Shown: positions 15,961-26,183 of the stretch, piece by piece
Position numbering within the stretch: position 1 is the stretch's first letter
How the letters are laid out: every line of letters begins with the position of its first letter
Source: CAYVFC01 sp964450715
Lineage (GTDB): Bacteria > Myxococcota_A > Polyangia > Polyangiales > JAFGIB01
DNA: 33,073 nt
Assembly (NCBI GenBank): GCA_964450715.1
Contig: CAYVFC010000092.1
Location: 1-33,073 of the forward strand
Direction: 5' to 3'
The notes under the pieces: model-generated
What the model saw: only the letters and a program-made list of their open reading frames with translations
Told to the model about the DNA's origin: nothing
Database searches by the model: none
Made by a program: the position numbers and the translations under genes

Positions 15961-16857
15961 TCACGAAACCCTTGAGAAGACTACTTCGTCCGCGATCGGC
16001 AGCATCCGCTCCTTGAACTGGAGCCAGCCGCTGCCCTCGAGCCGCTCCGCGGACATGGCCGGGGCGAAGAGCGAGCCCGCCACCAGGTCGACGCCGAGGC
16101 GCTTCAGCAGATGCAGGTCGTCGACGCGTTCGACGCCTTCGGCCACCATGCGAGCGCCGAGAATGCAGCAGAGCGTGGATATCGACTCCAGCAGCGAGCG
16201 CTGGTTGCGGAAACGGCTGCAGTTGAATACCAGGTCGCCGCTGATCTTGAGAAAGTGGGGATCGCATTCATCGACCTCGCGACGGCCGGGAACCTGCGCG
16301 GTCTCCGGCCGGTCGAAGCGAGCACCGTCCATGACCAGGCGTATCCCCAGGTCGCGCAGGTCGAGCAGCGCCCGGTAGAAGTTCCGGTCCATCGAGCCCG
16401 GGGTGAATTCGGCGACCTCGACCACCAGCTGGTCGAGAACCAGGGCGTTTTTCCAGGCCTGGTCCTCCAGAAACGGTACAAATCCCTGGTCTGACGCCAG
16501 GGTTGCCGCCGGTATCCGGAAATGAAGGTTTCTGCCCGACCCCGGTGTGCAGGCCGAGGCCAGCGGCGCCCATTCGCGCAGCGCCGCGGCGACGCGCACG
16601 CGGTCGGCCGCCGGATCGCTCCCGACCGAAGGCCTGCGCGATCGCCTGCGAAGCGCGGCAGCCGACTGCGCCGCGGTGGTTTCCGGTCCGGCGACCCGGC
16701 ACTGCACGCCGTGGAGCCGATAGGAATCGCCGCGAAGCTCGAAAACCGGCTGGTAAACGGCGTAGATCTCCTCCGCCCGGAAGCTGACGGCTGCCGTAGA
16801 AGCGTCCATCGCTAGTTGCCCGGCCTGAAGGCCGAATTCAAAAGGTCTTTTGGCCAT
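15961..16857 (-). CDS. degenerate EAL-domain protein (probably no c-di-GMP hydrolysis)
   Basis: A 298-residue protein with an EAL-like fold. AVYQPVFELRGDSYRLHGVQ aligns with the start of EAL domains, NLHFRIPAATL with the second motif, and MVAEGVERVDDLHLLKRLGVDLVAGSLFAP with the AEGVE/QGY end. Catalytic residues are lost: ExL reads VQC, the metal-binding DD pair reads MDGAR, and QGY/F reads AGS. An active phosphodiesterase is unlikely; such proteins act as effectors or protein-interaction modules. It has no signal peptide. The start is ATG 16857, or GTG 16869 four codons earlier, and neither has a clear ribosome site. It heads an operon with the PilZ-like gene (17 bp gap) and is divergent from the hybrid kinase. 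Confidence 0.75.
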   Translation of the reverse strand: MAKRPFEFGLQAGQLAMDASTAAVSFRAEEIYAVYQPVFELRGDSYRLHGVQCRVAGPETTAAQSAAALRRRSRRPSVGSDPAADRVRVAAALREWAPLASACTPGSGRNLHFRIPAATLASDQGFVPFLEDQAWKNALVLDQLVVEVAEFTPGSMDRNFYRALLDLRDLGIRLVMDGARFDRPETAQVPGRREVDECDPHFLKISGDLVFNCSRFRNQRSLLESISTLCCILGARMVAEGVERVDDLHLLKRLGVDLVAGSLFAPAMSAERLEGSGWLQFKERMLPIADEVVFSRVS

Positions 16858-17137
16858 TTTCGATGACACTGGAAACCCGGGCGCAGCAGCCGCTGTTCTC
16901 TGGATGGCGTCGCAGCCGGCGGGAGCTTTGGATCGGTCCGGTGCGGCGCCTCTATGAGTTAAAGGTTATGAGCGGAGCGGTTCCGCCTCAATTGCGAAAA
17001 TCGCGGAAGGGGGTGCGCTATTGATTAACCCAACCGTGGATCAGCCAGGCGCGCGTCCCCGGGAACGCTCCATCCCGGCCTCCTCGCTCTCGGCTCTGGT
17101 CGCGCGGTAGCCGAGCCGGTACACTCGAGAAAGGCTT
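16858..17137. other. divergent intergenic region between EAL-like gene and hybrid kinase
   Basis: 280 bp without a supported gene. It must contain both promoters. AT-rich patches at about 16957-16970 (TGAGTTAAAGGTTATG) and 17021-17032 (CTATTGATTAAC) are candidate areas; no -35/-10 pair is convincing. Confidence 0.35.
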
Positions 17138-19090
<1,953 letters not shown>

Positions 19091-19096
19091 CGCGTC

Positions 19097-19906
19097 GTGG
19101 TAAAGCCGCCGAACAAGGAGGGTGAGCTGCTGCAGGCGGTCGTCGATCTACGCTTGCAGGTAGCCCGGTTGGTAAAGGCCGACCGCCGGGCGGATCGGGA
19201 TACGGGCGAGGAGCTGGACGGCAAGCTCGCGAGTTTTCGCGACGCGATCTCGGAAGGGCCGATCGGCTCCCAGATCTGGCACGATTTCGGCAACCTGCTG
19301 TACGGGATCCTCGCCTATGCGGAGGGCGTACGCAGCGGCGCTCAGCCCGACGATCCGGTACACGGCTCCGCCTCCTCGGTCGCGGATACCGCGAAGCACG
19401 CTACCGAGCTTCTGCGACGAGAGCGGGAAAGGCTTTCCGCCGAGCAGAAGCGGAACAGCAAGCCCTCGGTCAGCAGGGTATTGCGCGGCTCCGGCGACGG
19501 GCAACGGCGAACGAGGCAGGGCGGCGACAAAGGCGCGGGCACGACCGGTTGCGTGCTGGTCATCGAAGCGGACCACGCTATCCGCCAGGTGACCCGGGAC
19601 ATGCTCGAGTTGCTGGGACGTTACGCGGTGACCTGTCCCGATCTCGAGGAAGGTCTCGCCTATTATCGCGATCACCCCGCGGAGGTCGACCTGGTGATCC
19701 TGGATGCGGGGAGCGGCAGCGCCGGCGGGTTGGGCTGCCTGGAGCTGTTCCGACAGATCGATCCGGGGGCGCGGGTGCTGCTCGCCGTCGACGATCGGTC
19801 GATGGAAACCGAACGTAGCTTGCGGGCGGCCGGGGCGAGCGCGTGCATTCCGCGGCCCTTTACCCTGAGAGAGTTCTCGGAGGCTCTGGAGCGGGCGACG
19901 CGGTGA
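19097..19906 (+). CDS. HisKA-like plus receiver-domain protein lacking an ATPase domain
   Basis: A 269-residue cytoplasmic protein. The N-terminal half contains IWHDFGNLLYGILAYAEGV, a clear echo of the HDFNNLL phospho-acceptor segment of HisKA kinases (here H62), with flanking helices but no HATPase domain. After a charged linker (about 120-148), residues ~150-265 form a receiver: CVLVIEADHAIRQ, acceptor D203 in LVILDAG, and IPRPF, where the conserved lysine is Arg. It could be a phosphotransfer relay or dimerisation partner of the hybrid kinase directly upstream, whose stop is 6 bp before this GTG start. It has no DNA-binding output domain. The role is inferred from layout only. Confidence 0.8.
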   Translation: MVKPPNKEGELLQAVVDLRLQVARLVKADRRADRDTGEELDGKLASFRDAISEGPIGSQIWHDFGNLLYGILAYAEGVRSGAQPDDPVHGSASSVADTAKHATELLRRERERLSAEQKRNSKPSVSRVLRGSGDGQRRTRQGGDKGAGTTGCVLVIEADHAIRQVTRDMLELLGRYAVTCPDLEEGLAYYRDHPAEVDLVILDAGSGSAGGLGCLELFRQIDPGARVLLAVDDRSMETERSLRAAGASACIPRPFTLREFSEALERATR

Positions 19907-19924
19907 CCTGGAGCGCTCCCTTTC

Positions 19925-20578
19925 TCACTCCTCCGAGGTCAGCCCCTGCCGGATCGCCCACTTGACCAGCCCGGCTACGCTGTCGATGCCCAGCTTGGTC
20001 ATGATGCGTTGCCGGTGCGCGTCCACGGTGCGCGCGCTGATCTCTAACAGGTAGGCGGTCTCTTTGGTGGACTTGCCCTCGGCCAGCAGCTGAACGATTT
20101 CGGTTTCGCGGTCCGAAAGCGGGTTGGGATAGCCTTGTTCGGGCCCCGGACTCTCCTGGCGCAGGTAGCCGTCGACCACCACCCCGGTGATGTTGCTGGA
20201 GAGGTAAACGGAGCCGGAAGCCACTATGCGGATGGCGCTGATCAGCTCCGATAGCTCGGCGCCCTTTTCCACGTATCCCCTGGCACCGGCTCCGAGCGCC
20301 TGGTGCACGAAGCGCTCGTCGTTGTGCATGGACAGCACCAGGACCCGGGTGTCGGGCGATAACTTCAGGATCTCGCGCATGGCCGCGATGCCGTTCATCA
20401 GGGGCATGGATATATCGATCACGACCACGTCGGGTCGCAGCTCGCGGGCCTTGGCCACCGCCTCGCGCCCGTTATCGGCTTCGCCGACCACCTCCAGATC
20501 GTCGGCCGACTCCAGCAGCCGGATCACCCCGTGGCGGAGCACCGCGTGGTCGTCGGCCAGCAGGATAGAGACTGTCAT
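19925..20578 (-). CDS. NarL/FixJ-family response regulator
   Basis: A 217-residue transcription regulator. The receiver domain (1-120) has the acidic ADD near residues 8-10, acceptor D55 in VVVIDISMPLMNG, the S/T of LVLSMH and the lysine of YVEKGA. The LuxR-type helix-turn-helix is at about 148-212 (LSDRETEIVQLLAEGKSTKE ... ISARTVDAHRQRIMTKLGI). It should be phosphorylated by the kinase upstream: the kinase stop and this ATG overlap (ATGA), implying translational coupling. It is convergent with the plus-strand HisKA/REC gene across 18 bp. Target genes are unknown. Confidence 0.93.
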   Translation of the reverse strand: MTVSILLADDHAVLRHGVIRLLESADDLEVVGEADNGREAVAKARELRPDVVVIDISMPLMNGIAAMREILKLSPDTRVLVLSMHNDERFVHQALGAGARGYVEKGAELSELISAIRIVASGSVYLSSNITGVVVDGYLRQESPGPEQGYPNPLSDRETEIVQLLAEGKSTKETAYLLEISARTVDAHRQRIMTKLGIDSVAGLVKWAIRQGLTSEE

Positions 20579-23493
20579 CGATGGGGCTCCTGTCCGTACC
20601 CGTACAAGGGCACCGATATCCGCACCGTGGTGCCCTGGTCCGGAGCCGACTCCAGCTCGAACGAGCCACCGAACGAAGCGATGCGCTCTTGAATGCTGAA
20701 AAGCCCCATTCCGTCCCCAATGCCCCCGGTATCCAGCGTTTGCCGGTCGTCTATCCCTTTGCCGTCGTCCGAAACCTGTAACACCAGAGTATCGCCTTTG
20801 CTGGCGAGATCAATGGTCAGCCGTCTGGCGCGAGCGTGCTTGGCCGCGTTGGTCATCAGCTCCTTGGCAGCCCGGAAGAGGTAGTCGCGTATCTCGGGCG
20901 TCTCCGGCGACGGGCCCTGGTCGGCGCGCACCCGTACCTCCAGGCCGGTCGCCCGGCCGAATTCCTCGGCCGCGCTCTCCAGCGCCGAGCTGAGCCCGAA
21001 GTTGTCCAGCACCGGCGAGTACAGGTCCTGGGTGATGTTCCTGGCCTGCTGCATGGCCTGGGCGAGAAAATCGCTCCCCTCCTCGATCCGCTGTCGGGCC
21101 GCCTCGGCCTGCGGGGGAAGGTTTCGCTTGGCGTCCGACAGCGTCATCCGGGCCACGGCCAGGGGCTGGCCGACCAGGTCGTGCAAGTCGCGGGCGAGCT
21201 TGCGCCGTCCCTCTTCTTCCAGACGCGAGAGCTCGGCAGATAGCTGCTTCAGTCGCTCTCGGTGCCTGGCCGTCTCCTCGTTCAGGGCGGAGAGCTCCTG
21301 GTTGCGCTCGGCCAGCTGTTGCTCGGTCCGCTTGCGCTCGGTGATGTCGCGGGCGATGGACTGGATGGCGTAGGGCCGGCCCTCCCGGTAGACCAGAGCG
21401 CCCTCGACCTCCAGCCAGATCTGCCTGCCGTCCCGGGCGGTCAAGCGGAACTCGACCGGCTGATCCTGGAAGCCGCGCTCGACGATCCTCCGCGCCTCCT
21501 CGATCGCTTTCGGCAGTTGCCCCTCGTCCAGGAAGGTCGCGAAGTTCAGCCCGGGCAGCTCATCCTTCTGATAGCCCACGCCGTTAAGCGCGGTCTGGTT
21601 GGCGTCAAGGAGGTTCCCCTCCGCGTCGTGCAAAAAGACCCAGAACAGCGAGCGCTCGAAGATGGTCCGGTAGCGCTCCTCGCTGGAGCGCAACGCCTCC
21701 TCGGCCATGAGCTTGGCGATCGAGGTGCCGAGCTGTCCGGCGATGGTCTCCAGCGCCTCCCGCGCGTAGGGCGCGAACTCGTCCGCGGTATGGGAGGCCA
21801 GGTTCAGGCAGCCGATCACGCCGTCGTGATGGCGTATCGGCACCACCGCCATTGCCCGCAGCCCCTCGCTCATATTGGTATCTCTCGCCGGGACCTTGAG
21901 CTCAGCGTAGCGCGTAAAAAGCGGCTTGCCGGACCTCGCCAACCGGGCTTGGGGCGAGTCGGCCGGGTAGTGCATGACGTTGTGGATGAACTCCAGCGAC
22001 AGCCCGCTGTGCGCTGCCAGGTTAAAGGCCCCGGTGGCGGGGTCCACGACGTAGACGCCGCCGCCGTCCATCCCCGAGATGCGCATGGCCGCCAGCAGGC
22101 AGAGGCGCAGGCCCTGCTCGAAGTCGGTGGCCCCGGCCAGGCCGGTGGCCAGGTCGCGCTGCAGCGCCAGCAGCTGTTGTTGCCGCTTGCGCTCGGTGAT
22201 GTCGCGGGTGATGGCGACCATGAATTCGGGCTGCCCCTCGGAGTCCCGCACGATGGTGGCGCTGAGCTCGGCCGGAAAGCGGGAGCCGTCCTTGCGCAGG
22301 AAGGTGTACTCGATGTCCCGTACTTCACCCTGGCCGAAGATCTCCTGAAACGCTTGACGGGCCTTGTGGTGGTCCTCTTGGGCGATGAGCCGGAAGGAGG
22401 AGTGCCCCATCAGTTCCTTCTCCCGCTCGTAGCCGTGCATCCGCAGCGTCTGCTGTGATGCGTAGGTGACATAGCCGTCGAGGTCGGTCTCGGTCACGGA
22501 ATCGGGAATGGCGCTGACCAGCGAGCGATACCGGCTCTCCGACTCGCTCAAGCGATCTGCCGCCCGCTTGGTCTCCAGGGCCACGGCCGCCTGTCCGCCG
22601 AACGCTTCCACCACGGGAACGTCGAGCGGCACGCTTCCCTGGCGGGTCAGGATGGCGATGGTGCCGTAAAGCACGCCCCCCCGTACGAATCCCATGGCGT
22701 GGATTTCCTGCAGCTTCAGCAGCGATTCGATTTGCCGCGCCGCGTTTCCGGGGATGACGCTGCGGGTCAGCTCGTCCAGGCCGTCCTCGAGCTTGACCAG
22801 CTTGCCGCTGCCCAGCGTCCGCCTGAGTCCGGATCCGATCCGCACCTGCAGGGCGAGCGGGTCGCGCTTCAGCAACGCGGCGACGCCTTCTTGAAGCGCG
22901 CCTAGCCCCTCGATCGCCCGTACGCGCACCTGCTGCGAGGGTTCGTCAAAGCTGGTCACCGCCACGATGCCATCCGCCGGAGCCAGCCGCTTCAGGCGGC
23001 GCCCGATCAGCGGGTAGATGCCGTCGTCCATGGACGACTGCAAAAAGGCGGTGGCGGTCTCCGCCAGATAGGTCATCTCCTCGGTGTAGCGCCGCTGCCG
23101 TAGCTCGGCCTGCTTCTGCGGGGTGATATCGTAGATCGTCCCCTCGATGCGGGTGGGTTTTCCGTTCCTGTCGCAGGCGTTGCGCAACCGCTCCCGGACC
23201 CAGCGTACCTTCCCGTCCGCGCGCACGATCCGGTACTCACGCTCCAGGGAGAAATCAGGGAGCTGCCTCAGTGCGGAGAGGCGGCTGTCGGCCATCACTT
23301 TCCCGTCCTCGGGAAGCACGATGTCCCGCCAGGCCGGCTTGCCCCTGAGAAAATCCTCCTTGCGGTAGCCGGTGATCTCCTCCACCGCTCCGCGAAAGAA
23401 GATGGGGCTGAAGTCCATCTCGCACACGAAGGCAATGCCGATGAAGTTCTCGATGAAGGCCCTGAAGAGCAGCTCGTTCTTGTCGGAGATCAT
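20575..23493 (-). CDS. multi-PAS/GAF sensor histidine kinase (HisKA_3 type)
   Basis: A 972-residue cytoplasmic sensor kinase. Domains in order: PAS (about 5-130, VEEITGYRKEDF ... TIYDITPQKQ), GAF-like (150-310), PAS (318-440, ending ITRDITERKR), GAF (455-610), PAS (615-735, second ITERKR), coiled coil, HisKA_3 with H771 in RRKLARDLHDLVGQPLAV, and HATPase (about 860-965: KELMTNAAKHA, DDGKGID, GMGLFSIQERIASFGG). The NarL-family kinase type matches its regulator, whose gene it overlaps by 4 bp. No membrane helices are seen, so it likely integrates several intracellular signals (redox, small ligands); none can be named. Translation starts at an ATG with modest upstream purines. Confidence 0.92.
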   Translation of the reverse strand: MISDKNELLFRAFIENFIGIAFVCEMDFSPIFFRGAVEEITGYRKEDFLRGKPAWRDIVLPEDGKVMADSRLSALRQLPDFSLEREYRIVRADGKVRWVRERLRNACDRNGKPTRIEGTIYDITPQKQAELRQRRYTEEMTYLAETATAFLQSSMDDGIYPLIGRRLKRLAPADGIVAVTSFDEPSQQVRVRAIEGLGALQEGVAALLKRDPLALQVRIGSGLRRTLGSGKLVKLEDGLDELTRSVIPGNAARQIESLLKLQEIHAMGFVRGGVLYGTIAILTRQGSVPLDVPVVEAFGGQAAVALETKRAADRLSESESRYRSLVSAIPDSVTETDLDGYVTYASQQTLRMHGYEREKELMGHSSFRLIAQEDHHKARQAFQEIFGQGEVRDIEYTFLRKDGSRFPAELSATIVRDSEGQPEFMVAITRDITERKRQQQLLALQRDLATGLAGATDFEQGLRLCLLAAMRISGMDGGGVYVVDPATGAFNLAAHSGLSLEFIHNVMHYPADSPQARLARSGKPLFTRYAELKVPARDTNMSEGLRAMAVVPIRHHDGVIGCLNLASHTADEFAPYAREALETIAGQLGTSIAKLMAEEALRSSEERYRTIFERSLFWVFLHDAEGNLLDANQTALNGVGYQKDELPGLNFATFLDEGQLPKAIEEARRIVERGFQDQPVEFRLTARDGRQIWLEVEGALVYREGRPYAIQSIARDITERKRTEQQLAERNQELSALNEETARHRERLKQLSAELSRLEEEGRRKLARDLHDLVGQPLAVARMTLSDAKRNLPPQAEAARQRIEEGSDFLAQAMQQARNITQDLYSPVLDNFGLSSALESAAEEFGRATGLEVRVRADQGPSPETPEIRDYLFRAAKELMTNAAKHARARRLTIDLASKGDTLVLQVSDDGKGIDDRQTLDTGGIGDGMGLFSIQERIASFGGSFELESAPDQGTTVRISVPLYGYGQEPHR

Positions 23494-23584
23494 GTCGGGG
23501 ACGGTATGCGGATGTCTTCAGCGGCGCCGGTTCGGACCGCGGCCCTTACCCCCAATTATTTCCCCTTCTTATCCCTAAAGCACT

Positions 23585-23633
23585 AGTGATTACCGCAAGC
23601 GGTCACTGCGGATTTCGCAATGTGCGAATCCGC
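23585..23633 (-). terminator. two adjacent hairpins downstream of the CxxCH lipoprotein
   Basis: Two stems lie back to back in the 164-bp space between two minus-strand genes. At 23608-23633 GCGGATT-T-CGCA pairs with TGCG-AATCCGC over an ATG loop (11 bp, one bulge). At 23585-23607 AGTGA...CCGC pairs with GCGG-TCACT (9 bp, 3-nt bulge). They begin 24 bp after the lipoprotein stop, a natural place for a terminator, but no strong U-run follows. Confidence 0.45.
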
Positions 23634-23657
23634 GCCGAATGTACGTCCCCTCCGCCG

Positions 23658-25655
23658 CTACTCCAGGATCACCTTGCCGCAGAAGCCGTTGATGCAGTAG
23701 TCGTCCGGATCGCAGCAATCCTCGGGGCGGGTGCAGGCCTCGTCGGTCTCCGCGCAGCGCTCCTGGGGTCGGCCGCAAACCCCTTCGGTGCAGAACCCGC
23801 TGCAGCAATCGATGCCCGTGGTGCAGCTCTCGCCGTCCTGGCGGCAGGGATCCAGCGCGGTGAAGGCCCGGTGGTTGGCGGTGCCGAATTCCTGGCCGGG
23901 CAGGTAGAAGCCCGGGTTGCTCTGGTCCTCGCCGTACGATCCGGCGAACTCCTCGGGCGGAAGCACGTTGATGGCCACCCCGAAGAGCTGCCGCTGCATG
24001 CCCAGGTTGCCGATGTGCCTCATGGAATCGAAGAAGAGCCAGAAGTAGCCCCCCGCCGCTACCGGGGAGACGGTGGGGAAGTAGTTGTGGTGCAGCTCCT
24101 CGGCGCCGAAGGGTAAATAGGTGGCATTGCCCGCGGCATCGGCCGGGGTGTTGAAGCCCATGGCCCGCGCCAGGATGGTGACGGCGCCGGTCCGTAGATC
24201 CAGGGAGTAGATGTCGCTGGTCGGTCCGACCGTCGATCCCCCGATGCCGATGCCCATGCCGTCGAACTGTTGGCTGTCGCCTCGGGTGAAGATGATGGCG
24301 CGGTTGTCGGGCAGGAAAAAGGGCCAGCCCGGGAACAGCTCGGGATCGGTGTAGACGATCCGGTAATTGCTCGCCTTGCGGGTGGCCGCGTCGAAATCCA
24401 TCAACGCCAGCCCGCGCGCGTTGTTGATGGCGATGTCGTTGAACGCCAGTAGCGTCCCGTCCGGCGAGAACATGGGCATCAATGCCGTCTCCGGGATGCC
24501 CGAATCCGCGATGGGCAGTCCGGTATCTGTCTCGTAGAGCAGCGAGGGAACCTGGTTCCAGTTGTGCCCCACGCACAGGCCCATCATGTCCATGGTGCCG
24601 GAAGGGTTGGCCGTGGATACATAAAGCGAACCATCCGGATAAAGGGCGGGAAAGGAGGGTGAGGGTGCGTTGACCAGCGGCGGGGGATTGGGCGGGGTGG
24701 CCTGGGTGATAGAGTAGGAGGAGCCGGCCGACATCATCGGCATACCGGCCTCGGTGATGAGGCGGGTGCCGTTGGCCGAGACCGAGTGGCAGCCCATGCA
24801 GTTGCCGCCGCCCAGGAAGACCTCGGCCTGGCCGCCGGGAGGGATGCGCAGGATGGCGCCGTTGCCCATCATGCCGCCGCCCCACAGGCTCAGACCGCCG
24901 CCTCCGCCGACCAGGGCGGAGCTGTAGCTGTTGTAAAAGACCGACCCCTTGAGCGTGGCCCCGGAGATCACGATCTTCTCGCTGATGGGGCCGCTCGCCG
25001 TGCCGCCGCTGATGGTGCTCAGCTCAATGGTGAACGGATCGGACGGCCCGCCGGTCTGGGCGCCGGCCGTGTCCCAGACCACCTGGGGCAGTTGCACCTG
25101 GCCGGGCGCGATGGGCACGAGGCACCCGTGGTACTCGAACAGCTTCGACTGGATGTGAATGTATACCGCGTCCGCGGCGCCGCCCTCCCACATCAGCCAG
25201 GGCGCGATCAGCCCGCGGGGAAAGACCGTACCGTCGTAGGGGTAGAGCCAGCGCATCCCGCTCGCGCTCCCGCCGCCCGCCTTCAGCCGGTTCACCTGCT
25301 GGTCGCTCAGCCCTGCCGGGTTGCCGCTTCCGCACTCATCGATCAGCACCGGCTCGGCCACGGGCTGCACCGGCTCGGGCGCTCCGCCCGTTCCGCCGGC
25401 CCCGCCCGCGCCAGCGCCACCGGTGCCCGCGCTACTGCCGGCCCCGCCGCCCGTGCCCCCGCCTCCTGATCCCGCTTCCGGGCTTCCGGCCGTACTGCCG
25501 CCGGTTCCCGAGGCGCTGCCGCCCGCGCCGCTCCCGTTAGAGCCGTTCGGGTTTTCGGCCGAGCAAGCAGCCATCCCGAGCGCGACCGCGCAGGCGATGC
25601 CCGCGAGACCGACCGCTGGCAGGATGGCTGTACAAGTACGGTAGAGGTTAAACAT
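23658..25655 (-). CDS. surface lipoprotein with CxxCH haem motif, PD40-like repeats and Cys-rich tail
   Basis: A 665-residue lipoprotein. The signal peptide ends at lipobox GMAAC (Cys31). A Gly/Ser/Ala/Thr linker runs to about residue 95. A first domain includes MRWLYPYDGTVFPRGLIAPW. Near residue 285 lies NCMGCHSVSANGTRL, a c-type haem motif CMGCH. TolB/PD40-like blades follow (ALYPDGSLYVSTA, PMFSPDGTLLAFNDIAINNA, LPDNRAIIFTRGD, DIYSLDLRTGAVTIL). The last ~60 residues are Cys-rich (ESCTTGIDCCSGFCTEGVC, twice), knottin-like. The role may be surface binding or electron handling, unproven; one CxxCH alone is weak evidence for haem. I chose the ATG at 25655 because GGGGGA precedes it and the signal peptide begins there. 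Confidence 0.8.
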   Translation of the reverse strand: MFNLYRTCTAILPAVGLAGIACAVALGMAACSAENPNGSNGSGAGGSASGTGGSTAGSPEAGSGGGGTGGGAGSSAGTGGAGAGGAGGTGGAPEPVQPVAEPVLIDECGSGNPAGLSDQQVNRLKAGGGSASGMRWLYPYDGTVFPRGLIAPWLMWEGGAADAVYIHIQSKLFEYHGCLVPIAPGQVQLPQVVWDTAGAQTGGPSDPFTIELSTISGGTASGPISEKIVISGATLKGSVFYNSYSSALVGGGGGLSLWGGGMMGNGAILRIPPGGQAEVFLGGGNCMGCHSVSANGTRLITEAGMPMMSAGSSYSITQATPPNPPPLVNAPSPSFPALYPDGSLYVSTANPSGTMDMMGLCVGHNWNQVPSLLYETDTGLPIADSGIPETALMPMFSPDGTLLAFNDIAINNARGLALMDFDAATRKASNYRIVYTDPELFPGWPFFLPDNRAIIFTRGDSQQFDGMGIGIGGSTVGPTSDIYSLDLRTGAVTILARAMGFNTPADAAGNATYLPFGAEELHHNYFPTVSPVAAGGYFWLFFDSMRHIGNLGMQRQLFGVAINVLPPEEFAGSYGEDQSNPGFYLPGQEFGTANHRAFTALDPCRQDGESCTTGIDCCSGFCTEGVCGRPQERCAETDEACTRPEDCCDPDDYCINGFCGKVILE

Positions 25656-25939
25656 ACGTTTCCCCCTTTTATATTCGGTTGCTTGAGCGATCTTTTCCGC
25701 ACCCCGTTCGTGGCGTTCGAGGCGAAGGACCGCAGCGCGCACCAGTGCACTTTCGGTACCTTTCTTTATATGTCGCGCCGCGCGGTTTCCGTTTCCCCAT
25801 AAAAGCCGGAAATGTCTTTTCGAACGCCAGGCCGCCCGCCCAGAGCCAAATTGACATTTCGGAACCAGGGCGGGCGCGAAGCCCGACTCCTACCCGATGT
25901 TTTCGCGTACGAACCGTAGGGGAGGGTCTTGCCCTCTGC
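25656..25939. repeat. intergenic region with nested hairpin repeats
   Basis: No gene is supported. Structures seen: an inverted pair CCGGAAATGTC (25806-25816) / GACATTTCGG (25853-25862), a hairpin CGGGC-GCGAA-GCCCG (25871-25885), and GAGGG-TCTTG-CCCTC (25922-25936). These resemble dispersed palindromic repeats rather than promoters, and they lead directly into the 20-bp array. Confidence 0.5.
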
Positions 25940-26183
25940 CTTTCGGGCTTGCCCCCTCCGGTTCGGGCTTGCCCCCTCCGGTTCGGGCTTGCCCCCTNNN
26001 NNNNNNNNNNNNNNNNNNNNNNNNNNNNNNNNNNNNNNNNNNNNNNNNNNNNNNNNNNNNNNNNNNNNNNNNNNNNNNNNNNNNNNNNNNNNNNNNNTCG
26101 GGCTTGCCCCCTCCGGTTCGGGCTTGCCCCCTCCGGTTCGGGCTTGCCCCCTCCGGTTCGGGCTTGCCCCCTGCCGCTCGGGC
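25940..26183. repeat. 20-bp tandem repeat (VNTR) spanning an assembly gap
   Basis: The 20-bp unit GCCCCCTCCGGTTCGGGCTT repeats with an exact period on both sides of the N run: about 2.5 clean units before it and 4 after. The outer units degenerate (CTGCCTTTCGGGCTT on the left, CTGCCGCTCGGGCC on the right). The array ends at the stop codon of the phosphatase gene. The true copy number is unknown, since the gap is a fixed 100 N. Confidence 0.9.
25998..26097. other. assembly gap (100 N)
   Basis: Exactly 100 undetermined bases, the conventional size for a gap of unknown length, located inside the 20-bp tandem array. Any frame crossing it is meaningless. Confidence 0.99.

Noticed and set aside
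21262..22458. Long plus-strand frame within the sensor kinase
   Set aside because: High-GC antisense shadow; the minus-strand frame carries continuous PAS/GAF/HisKA motifs.
25929..26183. CRISPR array
   Set aside because: The 20-bp units follow each other without spacers, and no cas gene is near.
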